The notes beneath the pieces were generated by a model. It searched no databases, was not told the DNA's origin, and saw only the letters and a list, made by a program, of their open reading frames with translations. From assembly GCF_963678635.1 (NCBI RefSeq), contig NC_087066.1:46303225-46341628 (forward strand): a stretch of DNA of 38,404 nt. The letters are read 5' to 3'. Shown here one piece after another: positions 18,601 to 26,246 of the stretch; position 1 is the stretch's first letter; each line of letters starts with the position of its first letter. Source of the stretch: Symsagittifera roscoffensis (taxonomy: Eukaryota > Xenacoelomorpha > Acoela > Convolutidae). The position numbers and the translations under genes were made by a program.

Positions 18601-19085
18601 CACAAATGAGACAGCGCAAGAAATATGATGAAAAAATATTACAGGCGAAGCCATATGAAGTGGGCCAGTATGTGTGGGTTTTCCAGAATGTGATACCTCC
18701 CAAAGGGACGAAGCAACTACTCAAGAAATGGAGAGGACCATTCATGATAACTGAAGTACACCAACAAGGACGGTTCTACCGCTTGAGTAATGGGCGAGCA
18801 GCACATTATGAGAACCTGAAGCCTCATGTCCCATCCCCAGAGGACTGGTGTATACCAAAGGACATGGAGGGACTAGAGTACCTACTGGTGGAACCAGCAT
18901 GTGAAGTGAACGAGAAAGGCACCAGAGATAAAAATGATGGCAATGAGAACTTGAGTCTGAAGCGGAATCTTTTGTGGAAGAAGATTGGAACGATCCGGAG
19001 CAAGGTGAGGTGCCGAAGTGAACAGAACCAGACTTGTCAATACCAGCGGGCACAAGGAGTGGCAATCGCAAACGCACAAGCATGA
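15636..19085 (+). CDS. pol: Pol part 2: RT palm/thumb, RNase H, integrase
   Basis: 1149 codons; the coding frame actually starts near 15621. RT motif C YVDD is at residues 42-45. RNase H acidic residues are Asp192 (TDAS), Glu237 (AEMFAVV), Asp262 (VDNRAL) and Asp305 (NADSLS). Residues about 320-690 form a very long, acidic, apparently disordered linker (EESGERSMSTEEENTEGE type). Integrase has its H-H-C-C zinc domain at about 732-772 (HDQMGH, CLAC), a catalytic triad D798, D857, E893 (D-x58-D-x35-E), and a C-terminal SH3-like domain with KKWRGPF. The enzyme copies RNA to DNA and inserts it into the genome. After about 18945 the natural frame seems to switch by -1 into the macro-domain ORF, so the last 45 or so residues are out of frame. 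Confidence 0.93.
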   Translation: MGLFQWKRMPFGLCNATATFQRLMAHALIGVTKKYGNLVMCYVDDVVIATPTLEDHIERLDEVFACMKRSGLKCKPSKCEILKDSIKYLGRMVDKHGIRADPDAVEAVLTWKSPKTEHQLMSFLGFANYYREFIKGYADKVYPMQQLMRHKGKKFTWNNAAEESFQRIKKELCEAPVLGMPTEKGMYVLDTDASVVAISGILHQEQEWNGKTVLRPIAYGSKVLSDTEMKYGAPKAEMFAVVTFVEKYRAYLGSESFKLRVDNRALSWLKTYSMDQSYIGRWIVRLDGYNMIIEHRTRDKDQNADSLSKKTEFYERQEQREADRPEIKDGFSFMDKETYDSLPLTRWLDKSGKPIEDHPELPKDTTKETILKKNRGMPIGIMLKSKIVRETLKAKGYDLNQVETGEAQIDDDLKRLLEKLADDKPVVQESCKEEPEVTILRKSGTASDGNPSKVTDLDEKEVVQSLVEKIPAELLEQTRVRKKRVEFKEVAEYLGLGQESGERSMSTEEENTEGENLSGECEMWDEDSEASSDNQDSLCMILAEEKIRHHDRELQTHPSSGTFNLDVQEIRGGEELERIAVSRKPFRELSCNSNVRTNLVPEDDMKVVRRIICVKLNDDVHNPGEMNGQIMALKEHVKARYRLSDLIRAKKNDKMTSNLSKWIRTGSKEKGELEEDSYKILSQFYKERKELLYHTADGVVACKRKDEDKILHKHNLIILPQLYQTEVLFRSHDQMGHQGIDKVQQRILLRFDWPGLRKACERWVNACLACLQVKDPRKMKFPLKSVESSEFNEVVQIDHQKICMTESGYNQILVIIDHFTKLAEAVPCQTASAEETCDHLITHWISRYGCSMTFQSDNGKAFVGDLTKELMKRSHIAQAHSTTYHPQTNGLVERQNRTLVNMLRVYCSRYMTDWDKYLPQVVGAYNSTQHSTTGISPFMMLTGKERAMPLTFFYPEYEGKRTSPQAYVKEAIRRQQEINELCRRNTAQAQMRQRKKYDEKILQAKPYEVGQYVWVFQNVIPPKGTKQLLKKWRGPFMITEVHQQGRFYRLSNGRAAHYENLKPHVPSPEDWCIPKDMEGLEYLLVEPACEVNEKGTRDKNDGNENLSLKRNLLWKKIGTIRSKVRCRSEQNQTCQYQRAQGVAIANAQA

Positions 19086-20110
19086 GGTACAACAGGTACG
19101 GGGACGATTTCCTGATCGACAAGATACAGCCCGATGACCTAAGCAAAGAACTAATAAGTGTGGGCGAGCTGGCGGCAGATGGTGAATGGCAGATCATCGA
19201 TGATAATGAACACTACCCACAGGAAGACTACTCGACGCCGGAGCGGGAGACGGATTTAGAACAGAGCGAGATAGAGAGGAGGGAGAATACGAACCTGATG
19301 ATATTAGAATGGATGCGCGATGTCAAGAACGGAAGCGAGGAAGGACAGAGCATACAGCAAGTTGACATATCAGCGGGGAAGTACATGAAAACGGAGGATC
19401 CTCTTTTCGGCTGGACGGCAACAGACAGCCCGCTCGACATTCCGCCGGATAATTCAGACCCAGCATCATCGACGGCGACGTCGATAAATATTTTTGTCCG
19501 GGGAGTGGGGGTAGGACTTACCCACACCAAAAATTTGATGATAAAGAAACTCAGAGAAGTGAGAGAAAAGTGCGGACTGGAACTGGAAGGGGAGGAGGCC
19601 GAGCCTACCATAGGACGGAATTTCAAAACGAATTTTGAAATACCAAACGAATATTCAGAAACTATCCTGATAACGGATAGTGACTTCATTCTGTCAGACA
19701 GGACTAGCGAAATCTGTATCACGGCGGACATGAGTTTCAAATCAAGACTGGAAGCTGACTTCAAGAGAGAGTACCAGAACGTGGAGTTTCTGTTTAGACA
19801 GAGACCGGGACTGGGAGGAATGGCCGCGCTTCCACCATCAGTAGCACAAGCCCCGGGCAAATACCTGTGCTTCCTAGTGACGAGGGTCAATGACAGGAAC
19901 ACGATCGATCCTGAACACGTGATGTTGGCACTAACTAGACTACGAGACTTCATGATTGAAAGAGGGATAACTGAGGTCTCAATGCCGGTGTATGACCCAA
20001 ACAGGGGGAAATTGAGCCCAAGGGAATTGTACGCTATCCTACACGTGGTCTTCGCAGAAACTGAGGTAATGGTGCATCTTCACAAGAAATACTACTTGAG
20101 CATCGCCTGA
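19034..20110 (+). CDS. Macro-domain protein (TARG1/OARD1-like), probably a Pol C-terminal extension
   Basis: A 358-codon frame with no ATG before 19082; 19034 is TTG. The same frame is open from 18947 apart from one TGA at 19019-19021 (EEDWNDPEQGEVPK, stop, TEPDLS), so it looks like the former C-terminus of Pol. Residues about 1-150 are acidic and disordered. Residues about 150-358 resemble a macro domain of the TARG1 (OARD1/C6orf130) type: SINIFVRG, an ICITAD strand, then FKREYQNVEFL, a GGMAAL strand, KYLCFLVTR, LTRLRDFMIERGITEVSMP, YAILHVVFAE. Macro domains bind or remove ADP-ribose. In human TARG1 catalysis uses Lys84 and Asp125. The matching loop here reads YDPNRGKL without an obvious equivalent Asp, so it may bind ADP-ribose without cleaving it. 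The call is by motif pattern. Confidence 0.65.
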   Translation: MSIPAGTRSGNRKRTSMRYNRYGDDFLIDKIQPDDLSKELISVGELAADGEWQIIDDNEHYPQEDYSTPERETDLEQSEIERRENTNLMILEWMRDVKNGSEEGQSIQQVDISAGKYMKTEDPLFGWTATDSPLDIPPDNSDPASSTATSINIFVRGVGVGLTHTKNLMIKKLREVREKCGLELEGEEAEPTIGRNFKTNFEIPNEYSETILITDSDFILSDRTSEICITADMSFKSRLEADFKREYQNVEFLFRQRPGLGGMAALPPSVAQAPGKYLCFLVTRVNDRNTIDPEHVMLALTRLRDFMIERGITEVSMPVYDPNRGKLSPRELYAILHVVFAETEVMVHLHKKYYLSIA

Positions 20111-20537
20111 GTCGGGTACGCGGGGGTCTCGAGTTGGGCATGAGGGAAGAATCTCGAGTTAGGTGTGGGAGTACAAAACAGGTAAAGAATTTTAGAGGTG
20201 ATTGGCATGACAATTAATATTTTAAATGATTGATGGTGCTAAAACATAAAATGAATCTGCATATTTTTAGAAGATTTCCAATTGAACTATTTTAGTAGGA
20301 CGGAAAGGAAAGGGTTTTAAATATAGTAGTGAAGGGGGTTTTTAGGTTAGGAACACAGCCTGTTAGTCTAAAAATAGGGTGTTATTTTCAGATTGATTTG
20401 GTAAAGTCAAATTGACTACTCAACTGTATTCAATTGAAGAAAGAGAATACAAGTTGAACGACACCTCAAGAAGTAAACTAAAGTTGCTCAGGTAAACTCA
20501 AGTTGCTAATACTCAAGATCACTTGGAAATTACGGAA
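20111..20537 (+). other. Non-coding gap with a candidate 210-bp intron
   Basis: AT-rich gap between the macro-domain stop and the next ATG. It contains a good 5' splice-site match (CAG|GTAAAG, exon end 20181) and a 3' site preceded by T-rich sequence (GTTATTTTCAG, intron end 20391). The base composition is clearly lower in GC than the flanking ORFs, as animal introns often are. Splicing here could produce a subgenomic mRNA for the downstream ORFs. Alternatively it is simply an intergenic spacer. Confidence 0.35.
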
Positions 20538-21476
20538 ATGGCAGATCGATTCTGGAAGTCCATGCCATCGGCTTTGAAAAAACCCACACTTGACGAATTG
20601 TACAGACGTCTAAAGGACCTGGATTATACTCAAGTGGATGAGAGAATGGCAGTGATGTTGAATGCCATCCTCCAGTTGGAGGATGAGGGCGAGTGCCGGG
20701 AGTCTGCGACAGAAGCGGTTTTGATGGTGGGCTACACCACCGATGGAATATCCAATCAAGAGCAAACCAGGTGGCTGTCCTGGAACGTCGATGGAGCAAT
20801 AAGGGGGTTCGACTTGGTAAGGAACCCTGGCTTGAGTAACAATACTGAGTATGGTGCAGGGGAGTTCCCACTGCCGGTCAGACCATCAGTCAGATCCACG
20901 GGCCAGAGCACGAGCAAGACACCATTGATGTCACGGGCGCAGCAAACGGGGGAAGCGTATCCGGACGTCAGTATCATCAAGAGAGAGCATGAGAGGACTC
21001 AGCGGGAGGGGAACAAGGCGAACCTCGACCGGGATCAAGCGAAGCTCGAGAGAGATCAGGCAAAACTTGAGAGGGATCAAGCGCGGAGGGAACTGGACAT
21101 GTTGAGAGCTGAACAGCTACAGGCGGAAAGGGTGCGAGAGAATGCCGCGAATTGCGAGCAGCTGAAGTCGGAGCTTGAAAGGATCCAGCAACGACAACGC
21201 GAGCTCGACATGCAGAAAGGGGCTAGGCCCAAAGAGCGGGTGGTGACCGGCTCAAGACCAGAGTCACGAATGGAGGTGGATGAAGCTCCTAGGTCAAAGG
21301 GACGATTTAACCTCGATCGCGCGGCTCAAGAACATATGAACGAAGGGTTGGAAGTGTGGATACCGACTGAATCAGCGTCCTTCCTGCGTGGTCTAGAGAC
21401 ACAAGTAATACGCCCGTTGATGGACGTCGCGCTGCCTGGATATACACCAAGTCGACCCCGGGTAGTAGTCAGGTGA
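20538..21476 (+). CDS. Coiled-coil accessory protein of the retroelement
   Basis: 312 codons from ATG 20538; the frame is open from 20496 but has no earlier ATG. N-terminal part about residues 1-90 is helical and unrecognised (MADRFWKSMP, LYRRLKDLDYTQVDERM). Residues about 150-225 form a highly charged coiled coil with an exact seven-residue repeat (LDRDQAK, LERDQAK, LERDQAR), then LERIQQRQREL. The function is unknown. The stop overlaps the next frame at GTGA (21473-21476). The downstream frame is open upstream of this point and lies in -1, so the two may once have been one polyprotein. CAGGTGAGT at the end is also a perfect 5' splice-site consensus. Confidence 0.65.
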   Translation: MADRFWKSMPSALKKPTLDELYRRLKDLDYTQVDERMAVMLNAILQLEDEGECRESATEAVLMVGYTTDGISNQEQTRWLSWNVDGAIRGFDLVRNPGLSNNTEYGAGEFPLPVRPSVRSTGQSTSKTPLMSRAQQTGEAYPDVSIIKREHERTQREGNKANLDRDQAKLERDQAKLERDQARRELDMLRAEQLQAERVRENAANCEQLKSELERIQQRQRELDMQKGARPKERVVTGSRPESRMEVDEAPRSKGRFNLDRAAQEHMNEGLEVWIPTESASFLRGLETQVIRPLMDVALPGYTPSRPRVVVR

Positions 21477-24400
21477 GTGGGAGCTCGTCACGTCTGAAAG
21501 AGTTGCACGAGCGGCTACAGCTAAGGAGTCGCGAGAGTCCAGCAAGAGCGGAGCTACCCTCGACGTGGGGGGAGCAACCTGTCAGGAGCGTGGTAATCTC
21601 AAGTTACAAGAAGAATACGGAAGGTAGATACCACAGGCACAATCGGATGGACTGGAGCACGGCGCAGAGAGACAGAAGAGACTGCTTCCATAACGCGGCT
21701 TGGGTGGAATACCTCACGCAGCCATGTGTGCCCGAGGGGGCGGTCCACCTGATCATAGGAGACAGCTTGTTGCGGGTGCTGACCCGGATCCAGTCCCATT
21801 GGCAAACGGAGATCTTGAGCTTCGCTGGAGCTGCGACGCCGCAGATGTTAGCAACACTTGAGATGCTAGGGATGGCAAGAGTATACACGGTGACTCTGAT
21901 GGTCGGGACGAATGACGTGTCCAGGGGGGAAGCAAGGAAGGTGACGAGGCTGCACGACAAGATGAGCTGCATTCTTGAGGAATTGCGGATTCAAATGGAT
22001 CCGGCTATTCTTACGGTGTGCACCATCCCTTACAACATGAAAGCGGACCAGCGTGCGATGGAGATGAACACAAAAGTGCGAAACCTGAACGAAATAATCA
22101 GGCAGATAAACCGAAGAAGTGTCCTCCCCGTTGGGTTATTGGATGTGGCCGAGCAAATGGAGCTATCTGCTTTCCCTGACGATGCATCCTCGGATGGGAT
22201 TCACTTTGACAGGCCCAGAGGGGTGGAGTGGTTAAATGACGTCTTCCAAAGGCACATAAGCGCATTGGAGGCAGAACTGCTAGAGACGGCACAGGTCACA
22301 TTCGGACCACCCCCAAATCCACCCTTCTTCAACCCGAGGGCTTTGTCCAGTCGCTTGGGTGCAATGGCCGATTCTAGAGACAGTTCAAGGAACAGCCGGA
22401 CCAAGTTGCCGGGCGCCGCGCCCATGGAGGCTGAGGAGGCAACGTCATCAACTCCTCAGAGATCAGTATTATCCTCGGTGGTGGAAGCGGAGAAGAAGAA
22501 ACCGGAGAGGCCAGCGGAGACCAGCAGGTCGAGATATATGGAGAAGGTGAAGGAGCTGGACTTGGAAGACCTGGAATGCAGGCAGGAGTTGGCGAAAGCT
22601 TTAGGTCTTGAGCGGGTGTCGCACGAAGACTTGGGTAGACACCAGTGGGTGGACTGGCTGAAGGCTCACGAGACACATTTCTCGAGAGCGAAAATGATGG
22701 AGACGGCGGATCTGACTGGGATTCCCACAAAATCGGTGATGGGACCTATCAACTACAGACCTCTCAAGTCATTAGGGAGTCCGGGACTCGTGGTGGAGCC
22801 TCCCAAGCACCGAACCAGCATTGCCAGGATATTGGTGGCACCACCAGCACAGTTGAGGGTGGTGGACAAACTGATGGATCCGAGAGAGATGGAATTACCA
22901 GACGCCGCATATGAAGGTGCAAGATTGGCCAACGATCCCAGATATGGGAAACCCTGGGGGAATACGCAGCTGGCCAAAACCTTGGCAGTTTATGACAGGG
23001 CAGACCCAGCCGCTGCGAGGGTGGTCATCGTGGCGGGATCGGACTTTGAGGGAACGTTTCCCAAGTTATTTTGGCCGGAAACTCTGATATATTCACTGCC
23101 GGGAGCGGAGCTAAACCAGATGTTAACCCTGATGGCGGCGATAAAATCGGAGATGCCTTGCGAGCCTGAAAAACTACTGTTTGCAGGGATGAACGATCAC
23201 TTGCATGCGATGGGGTTTCTTGAGCAGCTCAAGGGGGATGATCCGGCACCGAAGAAGATCTGGGAGGCTATCCAGACATTATTTGCGGCCATGAATGAAG
23301 TACAAGAGAACGTAGCCTCACGATTTGGTTCCAAGACAAAAGTAGCGTTCACGACGTCCCCCGGGTACGCGAGCATGCCCCCAGCTCTGCAATTCGTGTA
23401 TGCGATCTTGATCTTGATAGCAGAGGGCAATGGGTGGCGTGTTCTGATGGCAGCTCCCAATCGGGAGCTGGAACCTACGAACTTGAGACTTCGCAAATCA
23501 GAACTGGCGGCGGCGTGGGCGGATGTGTCCCACGCGTTGAGGGGCTTCTACGAGTTGGTTGACATCCTCATCGTATTGGACGAGGTCCTCTTGCTAGAGA
23601 TATCCAACTTCGCTAGACAACTCAAGCTCAGTCCGATTATAGGGGATGATCATCCAGTGGTGACTCACCTGATGGCCAGTCTGTGGTTTCGAAGCATGGA
23701 GTTGACCATCACAAGCTCCACCAGTAAAACTAGAGGGCCGAGCAACGAGAGGAAGAACGTGGCCGCAGCGGAGAAACAGCTGGAGTCGATGGTGTATCGA
23801 CTGACGCAAGAGAGAGGCAGGTGGCCCTTCCTGACACCAAGGCTGGAGAACGTCACGGAGAAGACAAGGGAAGGTGCACCACTTCTGGTAAAGCAGATCT
23901 GGGATTTTCTTGAGGAGCAGCTGGAAGTGGCCGAGAAGAAGGAAATGACGGTTGGCAGGTTCGTCACAGCAGCCAACGAGGTCACGATTGGAGGATTCTG
24001 GAGGGAGCACGCAAGGGGCGAGCTGAGGACGAGGAAGGATCACGAGATTCTTGGGTTCTTGAGTCCTTGTTGGAAAAAGGAGTTCCTGGCTGGAGTGTAC
24101 AGCGCGAAAGAGACCATCTTTGGAGCCTTCATACAGGAAATATTGAATATGCCCATCAGTCTGTTGCTGGCACTGTACCTGGTTTACCCAAGGTACCTGA
24201 TCAATATGGGTCCAGCGTTCATGTTCAGTCGGGGCGTGGACACACTCCGGATTGACGGGTACTTGGCATTGGTGCTTCTAACCCACGGGGAACTGGTGTC
24301 ATTTCACCGACTGATGAAGTACGGAGAGCCTCTGTCGATGGGAAGAGCACACTCGAGCATTGACACCTATTCGTATAAGTGTGCTGCCGGACTAAAGACG

Positions 24401-24670
24401 CTGCTGGTGCAGTACCTACTGATGCAAAACCGGCACCTGACTGGTGAAGAAAAGAGCCCAAAGACAAGAGACGAGTGGAGGAAAGTGAATGGAGGCATGC
24501 CTCTGTTGACGGACCTATGCCTGGCCATGAGATCGGACCCCATGGGGATGATCCGGGGGCTAGAGGAGGTCGTAACCTGTATCTATGGACCGGCCGTCAC
24601 GTTCGCGTTTCCAGATCCTCTAGTGACAGCTTATCGATACTCAGTGACCCACGTGAGCCTCATATCATAA
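21473..24670 (+). CDS. SGNH/GDSL hydrolase-domain accessory protein
   Basis: A 1065-codon frame; 21473 is GTG, so it may be a continuation of the upstream frame. Residues about 88-265 form an SGNH/GDSL hydrolase (esterase) domain: block I HLIIGDSLLRVL with Ser98, block II LSFAGAATPQM, block III LMVGTNDVS with Asn147, and block V SSDGIHFD with Asp241 and His244. All catalytic residues are present, so esterase activity on an acyl or acetyl ester is plausible. Residues about 270-360 are a disordered linker. Residues about 515-730 look like a second, degenerate SGNH-type fold (VAGSDFEG, SLPGAELNQM, FAGMNDHLH with Asn574). The C-terminal third is helical, includes a hydrophobic stretch (MPISLLLALYLVYP) and is unassigned. 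Esterase domains are known in some LINEs and a few other transposons, but not as a standard part of gypsy elements. Confidence 0.8.
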   Translation: MSGSSSRLKELHERLQLRSRESPARAELPSTWGEQPVRSVVISSYKKNTEGRYHRHNRMDWSTAQRDRRDCFHNAAWVEYLTQPCVPEGAVHLIIGDSLLRVLTRIQSHWQTEILSFAGAATPQMLATLEMLGMARVYTVTLMVGTNDVSRGEARKVTRLHDKMSCILEELRIQMDPAILTVCTIPYNMKADQRAMEMNTKVRNLNEIIRQINRRSVLPVGLLDVAEQMELSAFPDDASSDGIHFDRPRGVEWLNDVFQRHISALEAELLETAQVTFGPPPNPPFFNPRALSSRLGAMADSRDSSRNSRTKLPGAAPMEAEEATSSTPQRSVLSSVVEAEKKKPERPAETSRSRYMEKVKELDLEDLECRQELAKALGLERVSHEDLGRHQWVDWLKAHETHFSRAKMMETADLTGIPTKSVMGPINYRPLKSLGSPGLVVEPPKHRTSIARILVAPPAQLRVVDKLMDPREMELPDAAYEGARLANDPRYGKPWGNTQLAKTLAVYDRADPAAARVVIVAGSDFEGTFPKLFWPETLIYSLPGAELNQMLTLMAAIKSEMPCEPEKLLFAGMNDHLHAMGFLEQLKGDDPAPKKIWEAIQTLFAAMNEVQENVASRFGSKTKVAFTTSPGYASMPPALQFVYAILILIAEGNGWRVLMAAPNRELEPTNLRLRKSELAAAWADVSHALRGFYELVDILIVLDEVLLLEISNFARQLKLSPIIGDDHPVVTHLMASLWFRSMELTITSSTSKTRGPSNERKNVAAAEKQLESMVYRLTQERGRWPFLTPRLENVTEKTREGAPLLVKQIWDFLEEQLEVAEKKEMTVGRFVTAANEVTIGGFWREHARGELRTRKDHEILGFLSPCWKKEFLAGVYSAKETIFGAFIQEILNMPISLLLALYLVYPRYLINMGPAFMFSRGVDTLRIDGYLALVLLTHGELVSFHRLMKYGEPLSMGRAHSSIDTYSYKCAAGLKTLLVQYLLMQNRHLTGEEKSPKTRDEWRKVNGGMPLLTDLCLAMRSDPMGMIRGLEEVVTCIYGPAVTFAFPDPLVTAYRYSVTHVSLIS

Positions 24671-24726
24671 GCATATTCGATGGGACAACACTCAATTGGT
24701 GTCAGTAGGAGGTGCTAAGGGCACAG

Positions 24727-25518
24727 ATGAGCAACACGGTGCTCTTCGGAAAGGTGAAGGATCCGGAGTTGGTGGTATACAGTTTCCGAGGACAACTGCA
24801 GTGCAGGATGGGAGGCAAGCGCGAAGGCCCCATCGAAACCTATCCCAAGTTCTGGAATCTAAATCCCCTGACAGCAAATGGACAAGAGATCTTGAGAATT
24901 CCCGCATGGAAGAATAGCTTCGAGCTGGTGAAAAGGGAGCTAGAGGCGATATTAGAGAAGGAGGTCCTGCCAGCAAGCATTCCAGAATTTCCAACAGTGA
25001 GGAGAATGACCCTGGGCATGAACAGCTCCCTGGTGGTCCCGTCCCTTTTCGCGAGAGCGGCAACCGAAGAACAGCAGAAGGAGTTCATCGACGGCTGGGA
25101 TCCTCTCTTCATCGGCTACTCTGCAGCCATTTATTTTCATACTAGCGATGCGAAAATAAATTCTTGGACAACTCAAGCCAAGAAGATGAGAGGGTCGATG
25201 CCCCCGAAATTTGAAGTACGAGATGCCTTGAGAACACTCGAGCGGGCAGGTCTAGAGAACAAGTTGCCGGTGTGGGACAATGGCAGGATGATCGTGAATG
25301 AAGGACATATCGCGCTGAAAGGAGACGAGATGGTGTTTGCCACAAGGAGATACCGGGCACCTTATGGACTAGAGCTGGTGGAAATGAGACAGGAGGGAAA
25401 GGAGCTGGATGCAGCAGGCCCATTGTATGTGGCTCTGACAGAGTATAAGAAAACGGGTCCAGCGACACCATCACCCCTATCAGTGGACACCCCTGGGGTA
25501 AAAGGAGTGGTCCCGTAG
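24727..25518 (+). CDS. Accessory protein of unknown function
   Basis: 263 codons from ATG 24727 (MSNTVLFGKV); the frame has a stop at 24706-24708, so this ATG is the natural start. It begins 56 bases after the SGNH ORF stop. It appears globular: alternating hydrophobic segments, for example SSLVVPSLFARA and DPLFIGYSAAIYFHTS. I recognise no family. It ends at TAG 25516-25518. The -1 frame is open from before this stop and runs on into the next ORF (EDRFRRILERREAESGEESI), so the stop may reflect a 1-base loss and the protein may have continued. Confidence 0.6.
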   Translation: MSNTVLFGKVKDPELVVYSFRGQLQCRMGGKREGPIETYPKFWNLNPLTANGQEILRIPAWKNSFELVKRELEAILEKEVLPASIPEFPTVRRMTLGMNSSLVVPSLFARAATEEQQKEFIDGWDPLFIGYSAAIYFHTSDAKINSWTTQAKKMRGSMPPKFEVRDALRTLERAGLENKLPVWDNGRMIVNEGHIALKGDEMVFATRRYRAPYGLELVEMRQEGKELDAAGPLYVALTEYKKTGPATPSPLSVDTPGVKGVVP

Positions 25519-25607
25519 AAGATCGATTCAGAAGGATTCTTGAGAGGAGAGAAGCAGAATCGGGAGAGGAGAGCATAGATGAGACTCTCAGTGAGGCAGG
25601 AGAGGAT

Positions 25608-26246
25608 ATGGAGGTGGGAAACACACCGGAGCAGAAGCAATCAGAGGAAGAGTTCACCACGCAAGAGCTGTTGAAAGATCTGAGTGGAGAAAATTGGGCA
25701 GACACCCCCACGCCACCTCTGACCTCATCTCCCCGCAAGAATCTAGAGTTGCCACTGACGAGCGACAATCCCAACATGGGAATGATCTTCCTGAGTGCGG
25801 AGAGAAGGGAGAAGAACACCTTCGAGGGAAACAGGGATGCCTTCCTAGGCACTCTGGATGAGGAGGCTTGGCGAAAATTCTTGAGTGTTTTTAATCAAGA
25901 AGTGGAGGACGACGCCACATTGGACAATTTTAAGGAGGAGCTGTGGGACACGGTGGTGAAATTTGGAGAGCCCGTCCTGATGGGGACAGGTCTGGAGGAG
26001 AAAGCTAGAGGAGAGCTGCTGAGCAAGATGGTCGAGTTGAGGAAGGCATCACGAAAGACCAAAGAAGACAAATGTAAAGACAGCTCTACTCTGAAACAAA
26101 AAACTAGCAATAAAATAATTGAACATGTAAGGGGGGATAAGGTCGGAACTAGTAATATAAATAAAAGTACTAATATCCTTAAGGCTCGAGCAGGGGGAGG
26201 CAAGAGTTGGAAGGGTTGGATGGAGACAAGGAGGTCGAATCAGTGA
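25608..26246 (+). CDS. Acidic/disordered accessory segment, possibly the continuation of the preceding ORF
   Basis: 212 codons from ATG 25608, but the frame is open back to at least 25500, overlapping the preceding ORF. The sequence is hydrophilic, Glu/Lys-rich, with one probably folded helical stretch (RDAFLGTLDEEAWRKFLSVF, about residues 72-92). The last part, from about 26090, is Asn/Lys/Thr-rich and AT-rich, unlike its neighbours. It overlaps the start of the next frame (-1) at 26183-26246. No domain is recognised. Confidence 0.5.
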   Translation: MEVGNTPEQKQSEEEFTTQELLKDLSGENWADTPTPPLTSSPRKNLELPLTSDNPNMGMIFLSAERREKNTFEGNRDAFLGTLDEEAWRKFLSVFNQEVEDDATLDNFKEELWDTVVKFGEPVLMGTGLEEKARGELLSKMVELRKASRKTKEDKCKDSSTLKQKTSNKIIEHVRGDKVGTSNINKSTNILKARAGGGKSWKGWMETRRSNQ

